Origin: Brockia lithotrophica
GTDB taxonomy: Bacteria > Bacillota > Bacilli > Thermicanales > DSM-22653
NCBI RefSeq assembly: GCF_003633725.1
Contig: NZ_RBIJ01000005.1
Coordinates: 1-64,000, forward strand
Direction of reading: 5' to 3'
DNA: 64,000 nt
Position numbers and translations under genes: made by a program. The notes under the pieces were generated by a model. The model was not told where the DNA came from. It saw only the letters and a list, made by a program, of their open reading frames with translations, and ran no database searches. Position 1 is the stretch's first letter; each line of letters starts with the position of its first letter. Below are positions 53,970 through 63,235 of the stretch, piece by piece.

Positions 53970-55102
53970 GACCCTCCGCCTCCTTCCCGCGGTTCCTCCG
54001 GCGAACCGTCGCACACCTCGGAGGCCGCCGCAAGCAGGCGTTCGCGCAAAGGTCGGAGGACTTCGCCGGGGGGGAGAAACGCGAAGGCGGCGGCGACTTC
54101 TGCCGCCTCCAACGCCCGCAAGACCGGGTAGAACTGCCGCATTCCCGAGGCACCGCGGGGTAAGGCAAACGGAACGAGAAGGTGCGGAAAGGATCCCGGC
54201 GTGGGAACGCGGTAACCCTCGGGGAGGACTACGGCGAGGCGAAGGGGAGAGCCTTCTTCTCGCCCGCGGTGCGGAAGGACTCCTGCCCGGCGAAGCCGGG
54301 CAACCCCCCGAAGGAGGAGGGCGGCAAAAGAACCTTCATCCGCGGGCGGCGCCGCTTCCCAAACGAGGAGGGGGACACGGAGGCGAAGAAGGGAGGAAGT
54401 TGCCCCCTCCCGTCCCCCAGACGGATGAGCGGTAGCCTCAGGGGGGAGAAGGGGGTGCCCCAAAACTTCGGCGACGGCCTCCGCGGAAACCGCCCCCTCG
54501 CGAACGAGTCGGGGGAGATCCCCGCTCAGGTCGACAATCGTCGACTCGAAGCCCAGGGAAGTTTCTCCTCCGTCGAGAAGGAGGGGGAGCGAGCCCGCAA
54601 AGTCGCGGAGCACGTCCTCGGCACGCGTAGGCGAAGGACGAGCGCTCCGATTTGCGCTCGGCGCCGCAATGGGTTCGCCGACGGCCCGAAGGAGAACCCG
54701 GGCCACGGGATGGTCGGGGGAACGAACCGCCGCCCCCTTTAGCCCGTGCACGGCCGCCAACCGCACCCCGGGGCGAACGGGAAGGATGAGCGTGAGGGGA
54801 CCGGGGACAAACGCTTCCCAGAGGCGTTCGGCCTGCGGGGAAAAGAGCACGAACGCCTCGGCCATCTTTCGGTCGAGGACGAGGAGGCTGAGCGGCTTCC
54901 CCTGCGGGCGCCCCTTCGCGGCGTAGATCCGTGCCAATGCCTCTGGCAGACGGGCAAGCCCCCCCAGTGCGTAGACGGTCTCCGTGGGAAAGGCCACGAG
55001 TTCCCCGCTCCGGAGGAGGGAAGCAGCACGCCGAATTCCTGGATGCTCGAGGTGCGCGTCCTCGGCGGAGATCGGCCACACCTCGGTCACGCCCTCCAGC
55101 AA
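53966..55102 (-). CDS. ywlC: L-threonylcarbamoyladenylate synthase (Sua5/YwlC)
   Basis: Sua5 makes threonylcarbamoyl-AMP from threonine, bicarbonate and ATP for the t6A37 tRNA modification. The 378-residue protein has a YrdC domain (about 20-210: FPTETVYALGG, KGRPQGKPL, FVPGPLTLILP, APSANRSARPSPT) and a C-terminal Sua5 domain. The start is TTG 55102 behind GGAGGTGGGG; GTG 55090 is possible. A promoter is predicted at 55136-55164 and DnaA boxes lie just upstream. Confidence 0.94.
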   Translation of the reverse strand: MLEGVTEVWPISAEDAHLEHPGIRRAASLLRSGELVAFPTETVYALGGLARLPEALARIYAAKGRPQGKPLSLLVLDRKMAEAFVLFSPQAERLWEAFVPGPLTLILPVRPGVRLAAVHGLKGAAVRSPDHPVARVLLRAVGEPIAAPSANRSARPSPTRAEDVLRDFAGSLPLLLDGGETSLGFESTIVDLSGDLPRLVREGAVSAEAVAEVLGHPLLPPEATAHPSGGREGATSSLLRLRVPLLVWEAAPPADEGSFAALLLRGVARLRRAGVLPHRGREEGSPLRLAVVLPEGYRVPTPGSFPHLLVPFALPRGASGMRQFYPVLRALEAAEVAAAFAFLPPGEVLRPLRERLLAAASEVCDGSPEEPREGGGGS

Positions 55103-55135
55103 TTCCCCACCTCCCGCGTCGCCTCTTCTCCGCCC

Positions 55136-55164
55136 ATTGTACCGTCCCGCCCTTTAGGCGACAA
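55136..55164 (-). promoter_or_regulatory. Probable promoter of sua5-ywlE
   Basis: On the minus strand TTGTCG (55164-55159) and TACAAT (55141-55136) are spaced by 17 bases, 33 bases before the sua5 start. Confidence 0.65.
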
Positions 55165-55212
55165 GGACGAGGGCGGAGAACGCCGGGGAAAATGCGGGAG
55201 GAGCGGGTCCCT

Positions 55213-55253
55213 TTGTCCACAGGATGTGGATAACTCTGTGCATAATCCTGTGG
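55213..55253. promoter_or_regulatory. DnaA-box cluster between hom and sua5
   Basis: Two sites fit the DnaA consensus TTATNCACA on the minus strand: TTATCCACA (55233-55225) and TTATGCACA (55245-55237), 12 bases apart. A near match TTGTCCACA lies on the plus strand at 55213-55221. All are embedded in an inverted repeat (CCACAGGAT, 55217-55225, and ATCCTGTGG, 55245-55253). From memory, the region next to ywlC is one of the DnaA-binding clusters outside oriC in B. subtilis. Confidence 0.7.
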
Positions 55254-55259
55254 GCAGTC

Positions 55260-56558
55260 CTAGGAAAGCACGCGGAAAAGCGTGTGGACTTCCCGCACGA
55301 AGGGGAGGGAAGCAAACTCTTCCCGAGCCTTTTCCACGGCGGATAGGGGGGCCCGGTGGGTCAAAAACGTGATTTCTGCCGTATGGGTGTTGGGGATTTG
55401 GAGCATGCGCGAAATGCTCAGTCCGTGGCGGGCGACGACCGCTGTGAGTTCGGAAAGCACGCCGGGGACGTCGTCCGTCGTGAGGCGAAAGGCGTAGGGA
55501 AAGACGAACGCTTCCTCCGGAGGGACGACTTCCACGGACTGGCGCAAACGGATGTGCCCCCGCCCGCTTACGCCCAAGAGGGCGTTTTTTACAGCGGCCA
55601 CGAGGTCAGAAACGACGGCCATGGCCGTCGGGAGATCCCCCGCGCCTCGGCCGTAGAACATCGTCTCTCCGACCGCCTCGCCGTGTACGTACACCGCGTT
55701 GAAGGAGCCGTGGACGTGGGCGAGCGGGTGGTCGCGCTTTACCCACGTGGGGGCGACGCCGATTTCGATGCGTCCGTCCTTCCGGGCCGCCCAACCGATG
55801 AGCTTGACGGTGTAGCCAAAGTCGCGGGCACGAAGGAGGTCTTCACGCGTCACCGAACGAATTCCCGCCACCCGCACGTCCGTCAGTCGGACGGGGGCGT
55901 GAAAGGCGAGGCGGGAGAGGATGACCATTTTGTAGGCCGCATCGAGGCCGTCTACGTCGTTGGTTGGATCGGCCTCCGCATATCCGAGTTCCTGGGCCTC
56001 CCGGAGCGCTTCAGAGAAGTCCACGCCTTCGCGGTCCATCTTGGAAAGGATGTAGTTCGTGGTACCGTTCACGATTCCGTACGTGTGCGTGATCCGATCG
56101 GAGGCAAATCCCTCGATCACCGTGCGCAAAAGAGGGATTCCGCCGCCTACGCTCGCTTCGTAAAAGAGGTCCACCCCGTTCTCCTCGGCAAGGGCGTGTA
56201 GACCAAGGCCATGCAGGGCGAGAAGGTCCTTGTTTGCCGTGATCACTGGCTTCCGCGCCCGAAGGGCAGCTTCGATCAACGCCCGCGTCGGTTCGATGCC
56301 GCCCATGACCTCTACGACCACGTCCACGTCGTCGGCGAGGACCACCTCCTCGCCGCGCACGGTGTACCGCGCCGTAGGCACTTTGACAGGGCGTTCCTTG
56401 GTCGGGTCCTGAACGAGAATTCGCGTGACCTCGAACCGCACCCCCGTTCGCTCGCGAAGTTCCTCCGCGTGCTGGGTGAGGATGCGCACGACGCCCGTTC
56501 CGACCGTGCCGAGGCCGAGAAGGCCGATGCGCACCGTTTGCCCCTCGCCGAACGCCAC
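55260..56558 (-). CDS. hom: Homoserine dehydrogenase
   Basis: Hom reduces aspartate semialdehyde to homoserine on the way to threonine and methionine. The 432-residue protein has the NAD(P) motif GLLGLGTVGTGVV, the catalytic-domain ANKDLLALHG and YEASVGGGIPLLRTV, EAQELGYAEADPTNDVDGLD, and a C-terminal ACT domain (about 350 on) for feedback control by amino acids. GTG 56558 is taken because GGAGGAGG lies upstream and the Rossmann motif then starts properly. A strong promoter lies 50-80 bases upstream. No hom-thrC-thrB cluster is nearby. Confidence 0.97.
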   Translation of the reverse strand: MAFGEGQTVRIGLLGLGTVGTGVVRILTQHAEELRERTGVRFEVTRILVQDPTKERPVKVPTARYTVRGEEVVLADDVDVVVEVMGGIEPTRALIEAALRARKPVITANKDLLALHGLGLHALAEENGVDLFYEASVGGGIPLLRTVIEGFASDRITHTYGIVNGTTNYILSKMDREGVDFSEALREAQELGYAEADPTNDVDGLDAAYKMVILSRLAFHAPVRLTDVRVAGIRSVTREDLLRARDFGYTVKLIGWAARKDGRIEIGVAPTWVKRDHPLAHVHGSFNAVYVHGEAVGETMFYGRGAGDLPTAMAVVSDLVAAVKNALLGVSGRGHIRLRQSVEVVPPEEAFVFPYAFRLTTDDVPGVLSELTAVVARHGLSISRMLQIPNTHTAEITFLTHRAPLSAVEKAREEFASLPFVREVHTLFRVLS

Positions 56559-56610
56559 TGCTTCATTCCTCCTCCGGTGTACATCTGTTCTTCCCAGGTG
56601 GACGCCGTCC

Positions 56611-56639
56611 ATTATACCGGCCTGGGGCACGGGCAGCAA
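56611..56639 (-). promoter_or_regulatory. Sigma-A promoter for hom
   Basis: On the minus strand TTGCTG (56639-56634) and perfect TATAAT (56616-56611) are spaced by 17 bases; the leader is about 45 bases, too short for a T-box or riboswitch. Confidence 0.85.
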
Positions 56640-56645
56640 GGGCGG

Positions 56646-56679
56646 AAAAAAAGAGCCGCCGCGTCGAACGCGGCAGCTC
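56646..56679 (-). terminator. Terminator of spoIIR
   Basis: On the minus strand a GC-rich stem (GAGC-GCCGCG / CGCGGC-GCTC with one mismatch, five-base loop) is followed by seven T residues, directly after the spoIIR stop. Confidence 0.9.
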
Positions 56680-56683
56680 GGCT

Positions 56684-57427
56684 TCAGCGATAGAAGGTGC
56701 GCTCCCACAAGGAATGGACGAAATCCCACACGTAGAAATGCCAGGCGAATTTCCCTTCCTGCCGCCCCTCCGCCTCCGCTCTCGAAGGGAAAGGCAAAAG
56801 CGGCGAAGGTTCGGATCCGCCCGTAAGGGCGAGCTGATCGACCCGATCCGGAAAACGGCGTTCCTCCTCCCGTTCGTGCGAAAGCGCGTTTCCCTCCGAT
56901 CGCGGCGGAGATTCCTGCAGGTACGCGCCCTTGGGAGTGAGGTGGGGAAACAGGAGGGTCCAAAAGTTGTGCCCCTTCCCCTCCCCTAGGGTGATGAGGA
57001 TCGTGGGCGCCTCGCCTGCGGCGAGGAGGTGCCCCCCGTACGTGCGGGGGGGCTGGGCAATCTCGCCGACGTCTATGCGAAATCCGTATGGCACGCCGCC
57101 TTCGGCGAGCCACGTACGCACCGCCCGGCGGAGGACTTCGAGATCGTCGCCGGATAAGGCAAGAGAAGTCCCGCGAAGCCTGTCCGGGGAGTTTTGCGCG
57201 CCCCGACCTTTCGCCGAAGACGCTACCTCCCACCAGGAGAGCGCGATGCGGGCGATCTCCCCCTTTACCCACTGGTCGTAAGGCGCGTCGCTGTGCGCGA
57301 CGACGCGCAGGCGGGGTACGTCGTAGACCCGCCGGAAAAAGGCGACGTCACCGAAGTAGGCGAGAAGCAGGGCGACGGCGAGAAGCCCCGCGTAGACGAA
57401 AAGCGCTGCCCGCGCATCGTGCTTCAT
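56684..57427 (-). CDS. spoIIR: Stage II sporulation protein R (SpoIIR)
   Basis: SpoIIR is the forespore-secreted signal that triggers SpoIIGA to process pro-sigma-E. The 247-residue protein has an N-terminal signal/anchor (about 8-28), the family start VPRLRVVAHSDAPYDQWVKG and the C-terminal signature TLGEGKGHNFWTLLFPHL. The Cys usually present near that signature is not seen. A longer-than-usual tail (about 180-247) follows. Start ATG 57427 behind GGGAGGG. It stands downstream of prmC, as in B. subtilis. Confidence 0.9.
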   Translation of the reverse strand: MKHDARAALFVYAGLLAVALLLAYFGDVAFFRRVYDVPRLRVVAHSDAPYDQWVKGEIARIALSWWEVASSAKGRGAQNSPDRLRGTSLALSGDDLEVLRRAVRTWLAEGGVPYGFRIDVGEIAQPPRTYGGHLLAAGEAPTILITLGEGKGHNFWTLLFPHLTPKGAYLQESPPRSEGNALSHEREEERRFPDRVDQLALTGGSEPSPLLPFPSRAEAEGRQEGKFAWHFYVWDFVHSLWERTFYR

Positions 57428-57513
57428 GGCCTGTCCCTCCCGCCAATCAGGATGCCCTGCGGCGGGAGGTTCTAAACGCCCTAGGCGCGTTTCGCACCTC
57501 GAGAGAAAAGGCG

Positions 57514-58425
57514 CTACTTGCGCTTCCAGAGGAGGCCGCGGAGGCGTCTCCCATAGTCGACGACCTCCCCAGCAAACTCGAACATCCGGGGAGAAACCAT
57601 TCCGCGAACACGGGCCACCCTTTCCGGTCCCCCGCCTACCTCCACGGCGAGAAACCCCCCGGGCCTCAGGAGCATTTCGGCGAGAGCGGCGATCCGGGGG
57701 TAGGGGCGAAGGCCGTCGGCTCCGCCGTCGAGGGCGAGGATCGGCTCCCAGCGCACTTCCGGGGCGAGCGCGGGAATTTCCTCCGTGGCGACGTATGGGG
57801 GGTTGGCGACGATCCCGTCATACGCCGCCGCAAGCCCTTCGGGCAGGGCGGAGGGGGCAAACGCGTCTCCCCAAAGAATGCGCACGCGCCCTGCGAGCCC
57901 GAGCCTGCGGGCGTTATGGGCAGCTAGGCGAAGGGCAGTATAGGACACATCCAAAAGATCCGCCGTCCAGCGGGGGCGACGGGAGAGGAGGGCAAGTCCC
58001 AAGGCCCCGCTTCCGGTACCCAGGTCGAGGATGTGTCGGGGTTTTTCGAGGTCGTCTTGGGTGAGTGCGAGGACGGCCTCGACGAGGCGCTCGCTGTCCC
58101 CTCGCGGAACGAGGACGTCGGGCGTCACCGTAAGACGCAACCCGAAAAACTCCGCCTCGCCTACGAGGTAAGCAAAGGGGATTCCCCATCCCCGGGCCCG
58201 GAGAAAGGCCGAGATCAGCGGCTCGGGAACGCGAGGTTCTCCTCCGCGCATCGCCTCCAAAAAGGCTAGGGCGCTCAGGCCGTAAAGCCATTGGAGGTAA
58301 AAGCGGGCCTCCGCCTCCGCTTCCGAATCCCCCTTCCCCGCACGAACGAGACCCTCACGCAACGCTTCGTATGCCTTGCGAAAGGACAACGTCGGGGCAC
58401 GACCGTCCTCCCTACCCCCGTACAT
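57514..58425 (-). CDS. prmC: Release-factor glutamine methyltransferase PrmC
   Basis: PrmC methylates the Gln of the GGQ motif in release factors. The 303-residue protein has an N-terminal helical RF-binding domain, the SAM motif LDLGTGSGALGLAL and the catalytic NPPY at 208-211. The usual Arg-Pro-Glu-Thr-Glu segment reads RGDSE at 108-112, which is unusual. Start ATG 58425 is two bases after the prfA stop, so the two are coupled. Confidence 0.93.
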   Translation of the reverse strand: MYGGREDGRAPTLSFRKAYEALREGLVRAGKGDSEAEAEARFYLQWLYGLSALAFLEAMRGGEPRVPEPLISAFLRARGWGIPFAYLVGEAEFFGLRLTVTPDVLVPRGDSERLVEAVLALTQDDLEKPRHILDLGTGSGALGLALLSRRPRWTADLLDVSYTALRLAAHNARRLGLAGRVRILWGDAFAPSALPEGLAAAYDGIVANPPYVATEEIPALAPEVRWEPILALDGGADGLRPYPRIAALAEMLLRPGGFLAVEVGGGPERVARVRGMVSPRMFEFAGEVVDYGRRLRGLLWKRK

Positions 58426-58427
58426 CC

Positions 58428-59501
58428 CTAGCCATTCCCCTCGCGGAGCAATGCCTCCGCCTCGAAGTGAGTTTCGAGGGCGTCGAGGAGCTCGTCGAGG
58501 TCGCCGTCCAACACTTCTTCGAGTCGGTAGAGGGTGAGGCCGATGCGGTGGTCCGTGACGCGGTTTTGCGGAAAATTGTACGTACGAATCCGCTCGCTTC
58601 GTTCTCCCGTCCCAACCGCCTGACGCCGCGTCTCCGAAAGTTCCGCCTCGCGCTGGCGCGCGTAGTAATCGAAGAGCCGCGCCCGCAAGATCTTCATCGC
58701 CTTTTCCCGGTTCCGGTGCTGGGAACGCTCGTCCTGCACGGATACCGTGATTCCCGTGGGAAGGTGAACGATGCGCACCGCAGACATCGTCTTGTTCACG
58801 TGCTGACCCCCCGGCCCTCCGGCGGAAAAGACGTCAATGCGCAGGTCCTTCTCGTCGATCTCCACCTCCACGTCCTCGACTTCAGGGAGTACGGCTACCG
58901 TAGCCGTGGAGGTGTGGATTCGCCCTCCCGCTTCCGTCTCCGGCACGCGCTGCACGCGGTGCGTTCCGCTTTCGTACTTCAGGCGGCGGTAGGCCCCCTT
59001 TCCGCGAATCTGGAGGACGACCTCCCGCACGCCGCCGAGGTCCGTAGGGTGCATGTCGAGAACTTCCGCCGTCCAACCCCGGCGTTCCGCGTACCGACTG
59101 TACATGCGCAGGAGGTCCGCGGCAAACAGGGCCGCCTCCTCCCCTCCCGCCGCCGCGCGAATTTCCAAAAACACGTTCTTCGTGTCGTGCGGGTCGCGGG
59201 GAAGAAGTAGCCGCCGAAGCTCTTTCTCGAGCTTTTCTCGTTCTTCCTTGAGACGCTCGAGCTCCTCACGGGCAAGCTGGCGGAGTTCCGGATCGCTTTC
59301 GTTCGCGAGGAGCTCGCGGGCCTCCTGTGCGGCGCGCTCTAAGCGCTCGTACGCGCGGTAGCCCTCGGCGATCGGCGCGAGCTCCGCCTCTTCCCGCGAG
59401 AGCGCTTCCAGCGCCTCGAAGTCCTGCCGTTCCGCCGCCTCTGCAAGAAGGCGCGTCACGACTTCGTGGCGTGCAGCGAGTTCTCGAACCTTCTCCCACA
59501 T
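58428..59501 (-). CDS. prfA: Peptide chain release factor 1
   Basis: RF1 terminates translation at UAA and UAG. The 357-residue protein has the codon-recognition segment [15 protein letters not shown] (PxT type), the GGQ motif in [11 protein letters not shown] and C-terminal [20 protein letters not shown] 59501 follows AAGGAGG; the frame open upstream is not part of the gene. Confidence 0.97.
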   Translation of the reverse strand: MWEKVRELAARHEVVTRLLAEAAERQDFEALEALSREEAELAPIAEGYRAYERLERAAQEARELLANESDPELRQLAREELERLKEEREKLEKELRRLLLPRDPHDTKNVFLEIRAAAGGEEAALFAADLLRMYSRYAERRGWTAEVLDMHPTDLGGVREVVLQIRGKGAYRRLKYESGTHRVQRVPETEAGGRIHTSTATVAVLPEVEDVEVEIDEKDLRIDVFSAGGPGGQHVNKTMSAVRIVHLPTGITVSVQDERSQHRNREKAMKILRARLFDYYARQREAELSETRRQAVGTGERSERIRTYNFPQNRVTDHRIGLTLYRLEEVLDGDLDELLDALETHFEAEALLREGNG

Positions 59502-59626
59502 CTCCACCACCTCCTTCGTTCGCTGATCGGGGAGCGATACGAAAAGGTGGGCCAAGGCGACGCCCTGACCCACCCTCCGCAACCTGCGCAAGAACTCTCC
59601 TCCCGTTCCGTTCGCCGAAATGCCGT

Positions 59627-60169
59627 TCAGAACGTCCCGGCGGGAAGTGCCCTCCCCAAAGCGTCGAATTCCGGGTAGAGCGCCCGGGGGTTCTCTCCAC
59701 TCCGGACGCGCTCGGCGAGAGTTTCAATCCGGCGCACGAGATCGGGGTCTCCCGTGACGCGCACGTCCACACGCGGAAAGCGCGACGCAAGGTGGGCGCG
59801 CACGCGTTCCGACGCCCCTTCCTCCCCCGCGACGCCCACGAATACCGTGCGGCCGACGGCGAGAGCTTCCACCTGGGTTACGCCTTGGACTCCCGCAGCC
59901 TCTTGCGCCACCTGCGCCGCAAGCTCGGAAGCCTCCATCGCCCCTGCAGGAGAAACCCCAGAAGGGCGGGAAGCACGCCCATCCCGTGCGGCAAGGGGGG
60001 TAAATCCGTATCCTTCTGGAGCGCGCCCTTCCGCCGAAACCGGAGGGCCTGCGGGAAGCTCTTCCGAAGTGGGCCGTCCCGGAGCGGGAGCCGCACATCC
60101 TCCGGACCCGAACGAGAGGGCGAGGGAAAGAAAGAGCCCCGCCCAACCTACGCGTAGAACCCTCTTCAC
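59627..60169 (-). CDS. YhcN/YlaJ-type sporulation lipoprotein
   Basis: The 180-residue protein has a lipoprotein signal with Cys near residue 25 (SFGSGGC) and then a low-complexity linker. Its C-terminal domain has the YhcN/YlaJ pattern [20 protein letters not shown] and a later [20 protein letters not shown]. This family sits in spore membranes and affects germination in B. subtilis. Start GTG 60169 is behind GGGAGGTGG. The place between rpmE and prfA suggests no functional link. Confidence 0.85.
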   Translation of the reverse strand: MKRVLRVGWAGLFLSLALSFGSGGCAAPAPGRPTSEELPAGPPVSAEGRAPEGYGFTPLAARDGRASRPSGVSPAGAMEASELAAQVAQEAAGVQGVTQVEALAVGRTVFVGVAGEEGASERVRAHLASRFPRVDVRVTGDPDLVRRIETLAERVRSGENPRALYPEFDALGRALPAGTF

Positions 60170-60229
60170 AGACAGCCACCTCCCGTCCCTAGGGTGGACG
60201 GGAGGGGAAAGTTTACGCAGGATAAGCTG

Positions 60230-60433
60230 TCAGGAAAGGTTGTAGCGCTTTTTGAACCGCTCGATGCGGCCGCCGGTGTCTACGTACTTTTGTTTGCCCG
60301 TGAAAAACGGGTGGCATGCGGAACAAATTTCCACGTGGATCTCTTTCTTCGTAGATCCCGTGCGAAACGTATTTCCGCAGGCGCAGATCACCACGGCGTC
60401 CTCGTAAAACTCCGGGTGAATGCCCTTCTTCAT
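60230..60433 (-). CDS. rpmE: Ribosomal protein L31 (zinc-binding form)
   Basis: A 67-residue large-subunit protein with four zinc ligands: ICACGNTF (CxC) and EICSACHPF (CxxC). The start ATG 60433 behind GCGAGGTGAAG gives the usual [10 protein letters not shown]-terminus. Confidence 0.97.
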   Translation of the reverse strand: MKKGIHPEFYEDAVVICACGNTFRTGSTKKEIHVEICSACHPFFTGKQKYVDTGGRIERFKKRYNLS

Positions 60434-60471
60434 CCTCTTCACCTCGCCCTTCCGCCGATCACACGAAGGGT

Positions 60472-60501
60472 ATTGTACTACGAAAACGTGCAAGGACTCA
60501 A
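60472..60501 (-). promoter_or_regulatory. Probable promoter for rpmE
   Basis: On the minus strand TTGAGT (60501-60496) and TACAAT (60477-60472) are spaced by 18 bases, 38 bases before the rpmE start. Confidence 0.6.
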
Positions 60502-60518
60502 GGCGACGGGGGCGAAGG

Positions 60519-60541
60519 AAAAGAGAAAACCCCCTCAGGGG
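60519..60541 (-). terminator. Small terminator after the M23 gene
   Basis: On the minus strand CCCC-TGA-GGGG, whose loop is the stop codon itself, is followed by a T-rich TTTTCTCTTTTC. The stem is short, so efficiency is uncertain. Confidence 0.5.
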
Positions 60542-61131
60542 AGAAAGGCGAGCGGGTTTTGTGGTGTTTTCTGGTACCGGACCTCGAAGTGAAGGTGTAC
60601 GCCGGTGGCGTTCCCCGTCTGCCCCATCCAGCCGATTGGGTCCCCCGCCCGAACGATTTGTCCCTCCCGGACGTACCGCTGGGCGAGGTGGGCGTAATAC
60701 GTCTCGTACTCCCCTTCGTGCCTGAGGATCACGAGGTTCCCGTACCCGCCGTTTGTTCCCGAAAAGACGACCACGCCGGATCGGGCGGCCAAAATCGTGT
60801 AGTCGCCGCGGGCGCTCACGAGATCCACCCCGAAATGGAACCCGCCCCCCCGAGGGCCGAAAGGGCTCGTGATGAGCGGGGCACGAACCGGCCAGAGAAA
60901 GTGCGGGGTTTCCCGCGCCGCCCGCGGCCCTACCCGCACTTCGGCGGCGACGAGCGGGACGACGGCAACGCGATCCTTGGAGGAGGCGGCAAGCTGCGCC
61001 CGTTCGCGAAACGCGCGGGCGGTGGGAGAGGTCGGGGTGGCAGAAAAAAGGAGAGAAGCGGGTTGTCCCGGGGCCCCTTCCACACCGTGGCGGGGAAGGT
61101 CTCCCGCAACGTCCAGACCGAAAAGACCCAC
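60535..61131 (-). CDS. M23-family peptidase without obvious signal peptide
   Basis: The C-terminal two thirds form an M23 (LytM/SpoIIQ-type) zinc domain with [17 protein letters not shown] and [10 protein letters not shown], so both metal motifs are complete. GTG 61131 has GGGGAGGGAGGA just upstream and gives 198 residues; the N-terminus has only a weak hydrophobic stretch. A TTG start at 61176 adds a very basic segment ([14 protein letters not shown]) but has no ribosome site. Export is therefore unclear. It stands between glpX and rpmE, where B. subtilis has rho. Confidence 0.82.
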   Translation of the reverse strand: MGLFGLDVAGDLPRHGVEGAPGQPASLLFSATPTSPTARAFRERAQLAASSKDRVAVVPLVAAEVRVGPRAARETPHFLWPVRAPLITSPFGPRGGGFHFGVDLVSARGDYTILAARSGVVVFSGTNGGYGNLVILRHEGEYETYYAHLAQRYVREGQIVRAGDPIGWMGQTGNATGVHLHFEVRYQKTPQNPLAFLP

Positions 61132-61147
61132 GGTCCTCCCTCCCCTT

Positions 61148-61163
61148 CGAAACGTTCGTTTCG
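61148..61163. repeat. Palindrome upstream of the M23 gene
   Basis: A perfect inverted repeat CGAAACG-TT-CGTTTCG lies 17 bases upstream of the M23 start codon. It could be an operator or a small hairpin over the ribosome-binding region. Confidence 0.5.
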
Positions 61164-61210
61164 TCCTTCTCTTCAAGGTATGCAGGAAGGGGGAGGGAGA
61201 ACCCAGGGAA

Positions 61211-62215
61211 TTACGCCTCTTTTTCCGTCCCGTGGGGGACGAAGTCCTTAATCACGAGGCTCGGCTTCTGCCCGAGGCGGTGTTCCGCATCTACGAAACG
61301 CACGGTACCCGTCTTCGCACGCATGACCACGGAGTGGGTGATCGCCCTCGATCCGGTGAAGCGCACGCCGCGTAGGAGTTCGCCGTCGGTAACCCCCGTC
61401 GCGGCGAAGATCGCGTCGTCTCCCCGAACGAGGTCGTCGAGGTAGAGCACGCGATCGGGGTTGTCGATCCCCATCTCCCGCAAACGCCGAAGCTCCGTCT
61501 CGTTTTGCGGCTTGAGGCGGCCCATCATGTCGCCTCCCATGCACTTCAGCGCCACGGCGGCGATCACCCCTTCCGGCGCTCCCCCAATCCCCACGAGCAT
61601 GTCGATGCCCGTGTGGGGGAAGGCGGTGCTGATGGCGCCGGCGACATCGCCATCGGGGATGAGCTTGATGCGTGCCCCAACCTCTCGGATGCGGGCGATG
61701 AGTTCTTCGTGCCTTGGGCGGTCGAGGACGACGACCACGACGTCCTCGACATCCTTCCCCTTAGCCTTGGCGACGGCCCGGATGTTTTCTTCGATGGGAC
61801 GGTCGATGTGTACGTACCCCTTGGCTTCGGGGCCGACGGCGATCTTGTCCATGTACATGTCGGGGGCGTGAAGGAGGTTCCCGCGATCGGCAATGGCCAC
61901 GACGGTAATCGCATTCCACAACCCCTTGGCGACGATGTTCGTCCCCTCGAGCGGGTCGACGGCCACGTCCACCTTGGGGTGACCCGGTCCGCGAAGCCCC
62001 AAGGGCTCGCCGATGTAGAGCATCGGCGCCTCGTCGAGTTCTCCTTCGCCGATCACGACGACGCCGTCCATGGGAACCGTGTCGAACATGGCGCGCATCG
62101 CCGTGGTTGCCGCGTCGTCCGCCTCGTTCTTCTTCCCCCGACCCATCCAACGCGCCGCGGCGATGGCCGCCGCCTCCGTTACGCGGACGAGTTCCAACGT
62201 CAAACTCCGGTCCAC
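61211..62215 (-). CDS. glpX: Fructose-1,6-bisphosphatase, class II (GlpX)
   Basis: GlpX dephosphorylates fructose-1,6-bisphosphate in gluconeogenesis. The 334-residue protein has the metal/phosphate motifs [14 protein letters not shown] and [12 protein letters not shown], and [20 protein letters not shown]. It starts at GTG 62215 behind GGGGGAGAGG. With fbaA upstream it forms a gluconeogenic pair, separated by a terminator-like hairpin. Confidence 0.96.
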   Translation of the reverse strand: MDRSLTLELVRVTEAAAIAAARWMGRGKKNEADDAATTAMRAMFDTVPMDGVVVIGEGELDEAPMLYIGEPLGLRGPGHPKVDVAVDPLEGTNIVAKGLWNAITVVAIADRGNLLHAPDMYMDKIAVGPEAKGYVHIDRPIEENIRAVAKAKGKDVEDVVVVVLDRPRHEELIARIREVGARIKLIPDGDVAGAISTAFPHTGIDMLVGIGGAPEGVIAAVALKCMGGDMMGRLKPQNETELRRLREMGIDNPDRVLYLDDLVRGDDAIFAATGVTDGELLRGVRFTGSRAITHSVVMRAKTGTVRFVDAEHRLGQKPSLVIKDFVPHGTEKEA

Positions 62216-62269
62216 GGCCTCTCCCCCCTGCTTTCTTCCCTGCCCTGCGCGGATTTCTCGATGCGGGAT

Positions 62270-62300
62270 GCGAAAGGTCGCGCTCCCAGGGGAGCGCGAC
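62270..62300 (-). terminator. Terminator-like hairpin after fbaA
   Basis: On the minus strand an 11-bp perfect stem (GTCGCGCTCCC / GGGAGCGCGAC) is followed by CTTTCG. It separates fbaA from glpX; the T-run is short, so read-through is possible. Confidence 0.75.
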
Positions 62301-62327
62301 GCACGCTCGCATCCGACTGGCCGTTGT

Positions 62328-63179
62328 TTACGCCTTGCCCGACGAGCCGAAGAGGCGCATCTTCGCCTTCACCACGGCCTTGATCGCCTCGCGACCGGGC
62401 CCGAGGTACTTCCGCGGGTCGTAGAGGTCGGGTTGTTCCGCGAGCACGCGGCGGACGGCTTCCGTCATCGCCTGCATGTTTTCCGTGTTGATGTTGACCT
62501 TCCCCACGCCGACCTCGATCGCCCGCCGAATCTGATCGTCGGGTACCCCAGAGGCGCCGTGCAGGACGACGGGCACGGGGATCTTTTCCGTCACGGCTTG
62601 GATGATGTGGTGGCGGATGTTCGGAACGCCCTTGTACACCCCGTGCGCGGTGCCTACGGAAAGGGCGAGGGCGTCAACTCCCGTCTCCTCGTAGAAGCGA
62701 ATTCCGTCTTCGGGACGGGCGAGGAGTTCCTCTTCGTTCGTAATCTCATCTTCCGTCCCGCCAATCGCGCCGACTTCCCCTTCTACGGAAACCCCCACCG
62801 CACGGGCCATGCGCACGACGAGCTTGGTCTCGCGGATGTTCTCTTCGAGGGAGAGGTGGGATCCGTCGAACATTACGGAGGTAAACCCTGCCCGGATCGC
62901 CTGCGCGCACTGCTCGAAGCTCGTCCCGTGGTCGAGGTGCAGGACGACGGGCACGAAGGTCCGTTCCGCGAGCGTTTTCGCGATCGCTACCGCGAGGTCC
63001 CACCCGCCCATGTACTTAATCGCACCTTGGCTCACGCCAAAGATGACCGGCGAACGTTCTTCCTCCGCGGCCTCGATAATCGCCTGGGCGAACTCGAGGT
63101 TGTTCAGGTTGAACTGGCCGACGGCGAACTTCTCCTTGCGTGCGCGCTGCATGAGTTCCGTCATCGATACGAGCGGCAT
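62328..63179 (-). CDS. fbaA: Fructose-bisphosphate aldolase, class II
   Basis: FbaA splits or forms fructose-1,6-bisphosphate with a zinc ion. The 283-residue protein has [14 protein letters not shown] (zinc His), [26 protein letters not shown] and [18 protein letters not shown]. The start is ATG 63179 behind GCGAGGAGG. It is followed by glpX and preceded by spo0F, the B. subtilis arrangement. Confidence 0.97.
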   Translation of the reverse strand: MPLVSMTELMQRARKEKFAVGQFNLNNLEFAQAIIEAAEEERSPVIFGVSQGAIKYMGGWDLAVAIAKTLAERTFVPVVLHLDHGTSFEQCAQAIRAGFTSVMFDGSHLSLEENIRETKLVVRMARAVGVSVEGEVGAIGGTEDEITNEEELLARPEDGIRFYEETGVDALALSVGTAHGVYKGVPNIRHHIIQAVTEKIPVPVVLHGASGVPDDQIRRAIEVGVGKVNINTENMQAMTEAVRRVLAEQPDLYDPRKYLGPGREAIKAVVKAKMRLFGSSGKA

Positions 63180-63226
63180 GCGGATCCCTCCTCGCAATTG
63201 CTCGGCCGCACAGGGCCACATCCTGT

Positions 63227-63235
63227 ATTATAGCA
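63227..63235 (-). promoter_or_regulatory. Extended -10 promoter for fbaA
   Basis: On the minus strand TGCTATAAT (extended -10) overlaps the spo0F stop codon, 47 bases before fbaA. The -35 region is weak. Confidence 0.65.

Noticed and set aside
56559-56640. T-box or other riboswitch upstream of hom
   Set aside because: The promoter lies only about 50 bases upstream of the start codon, leaving no room.
61148-61163. Attachment site or insertion-sequence end
   Set aside because: Only a short palindrome; no flanking duplication, transposase or integrase gene.
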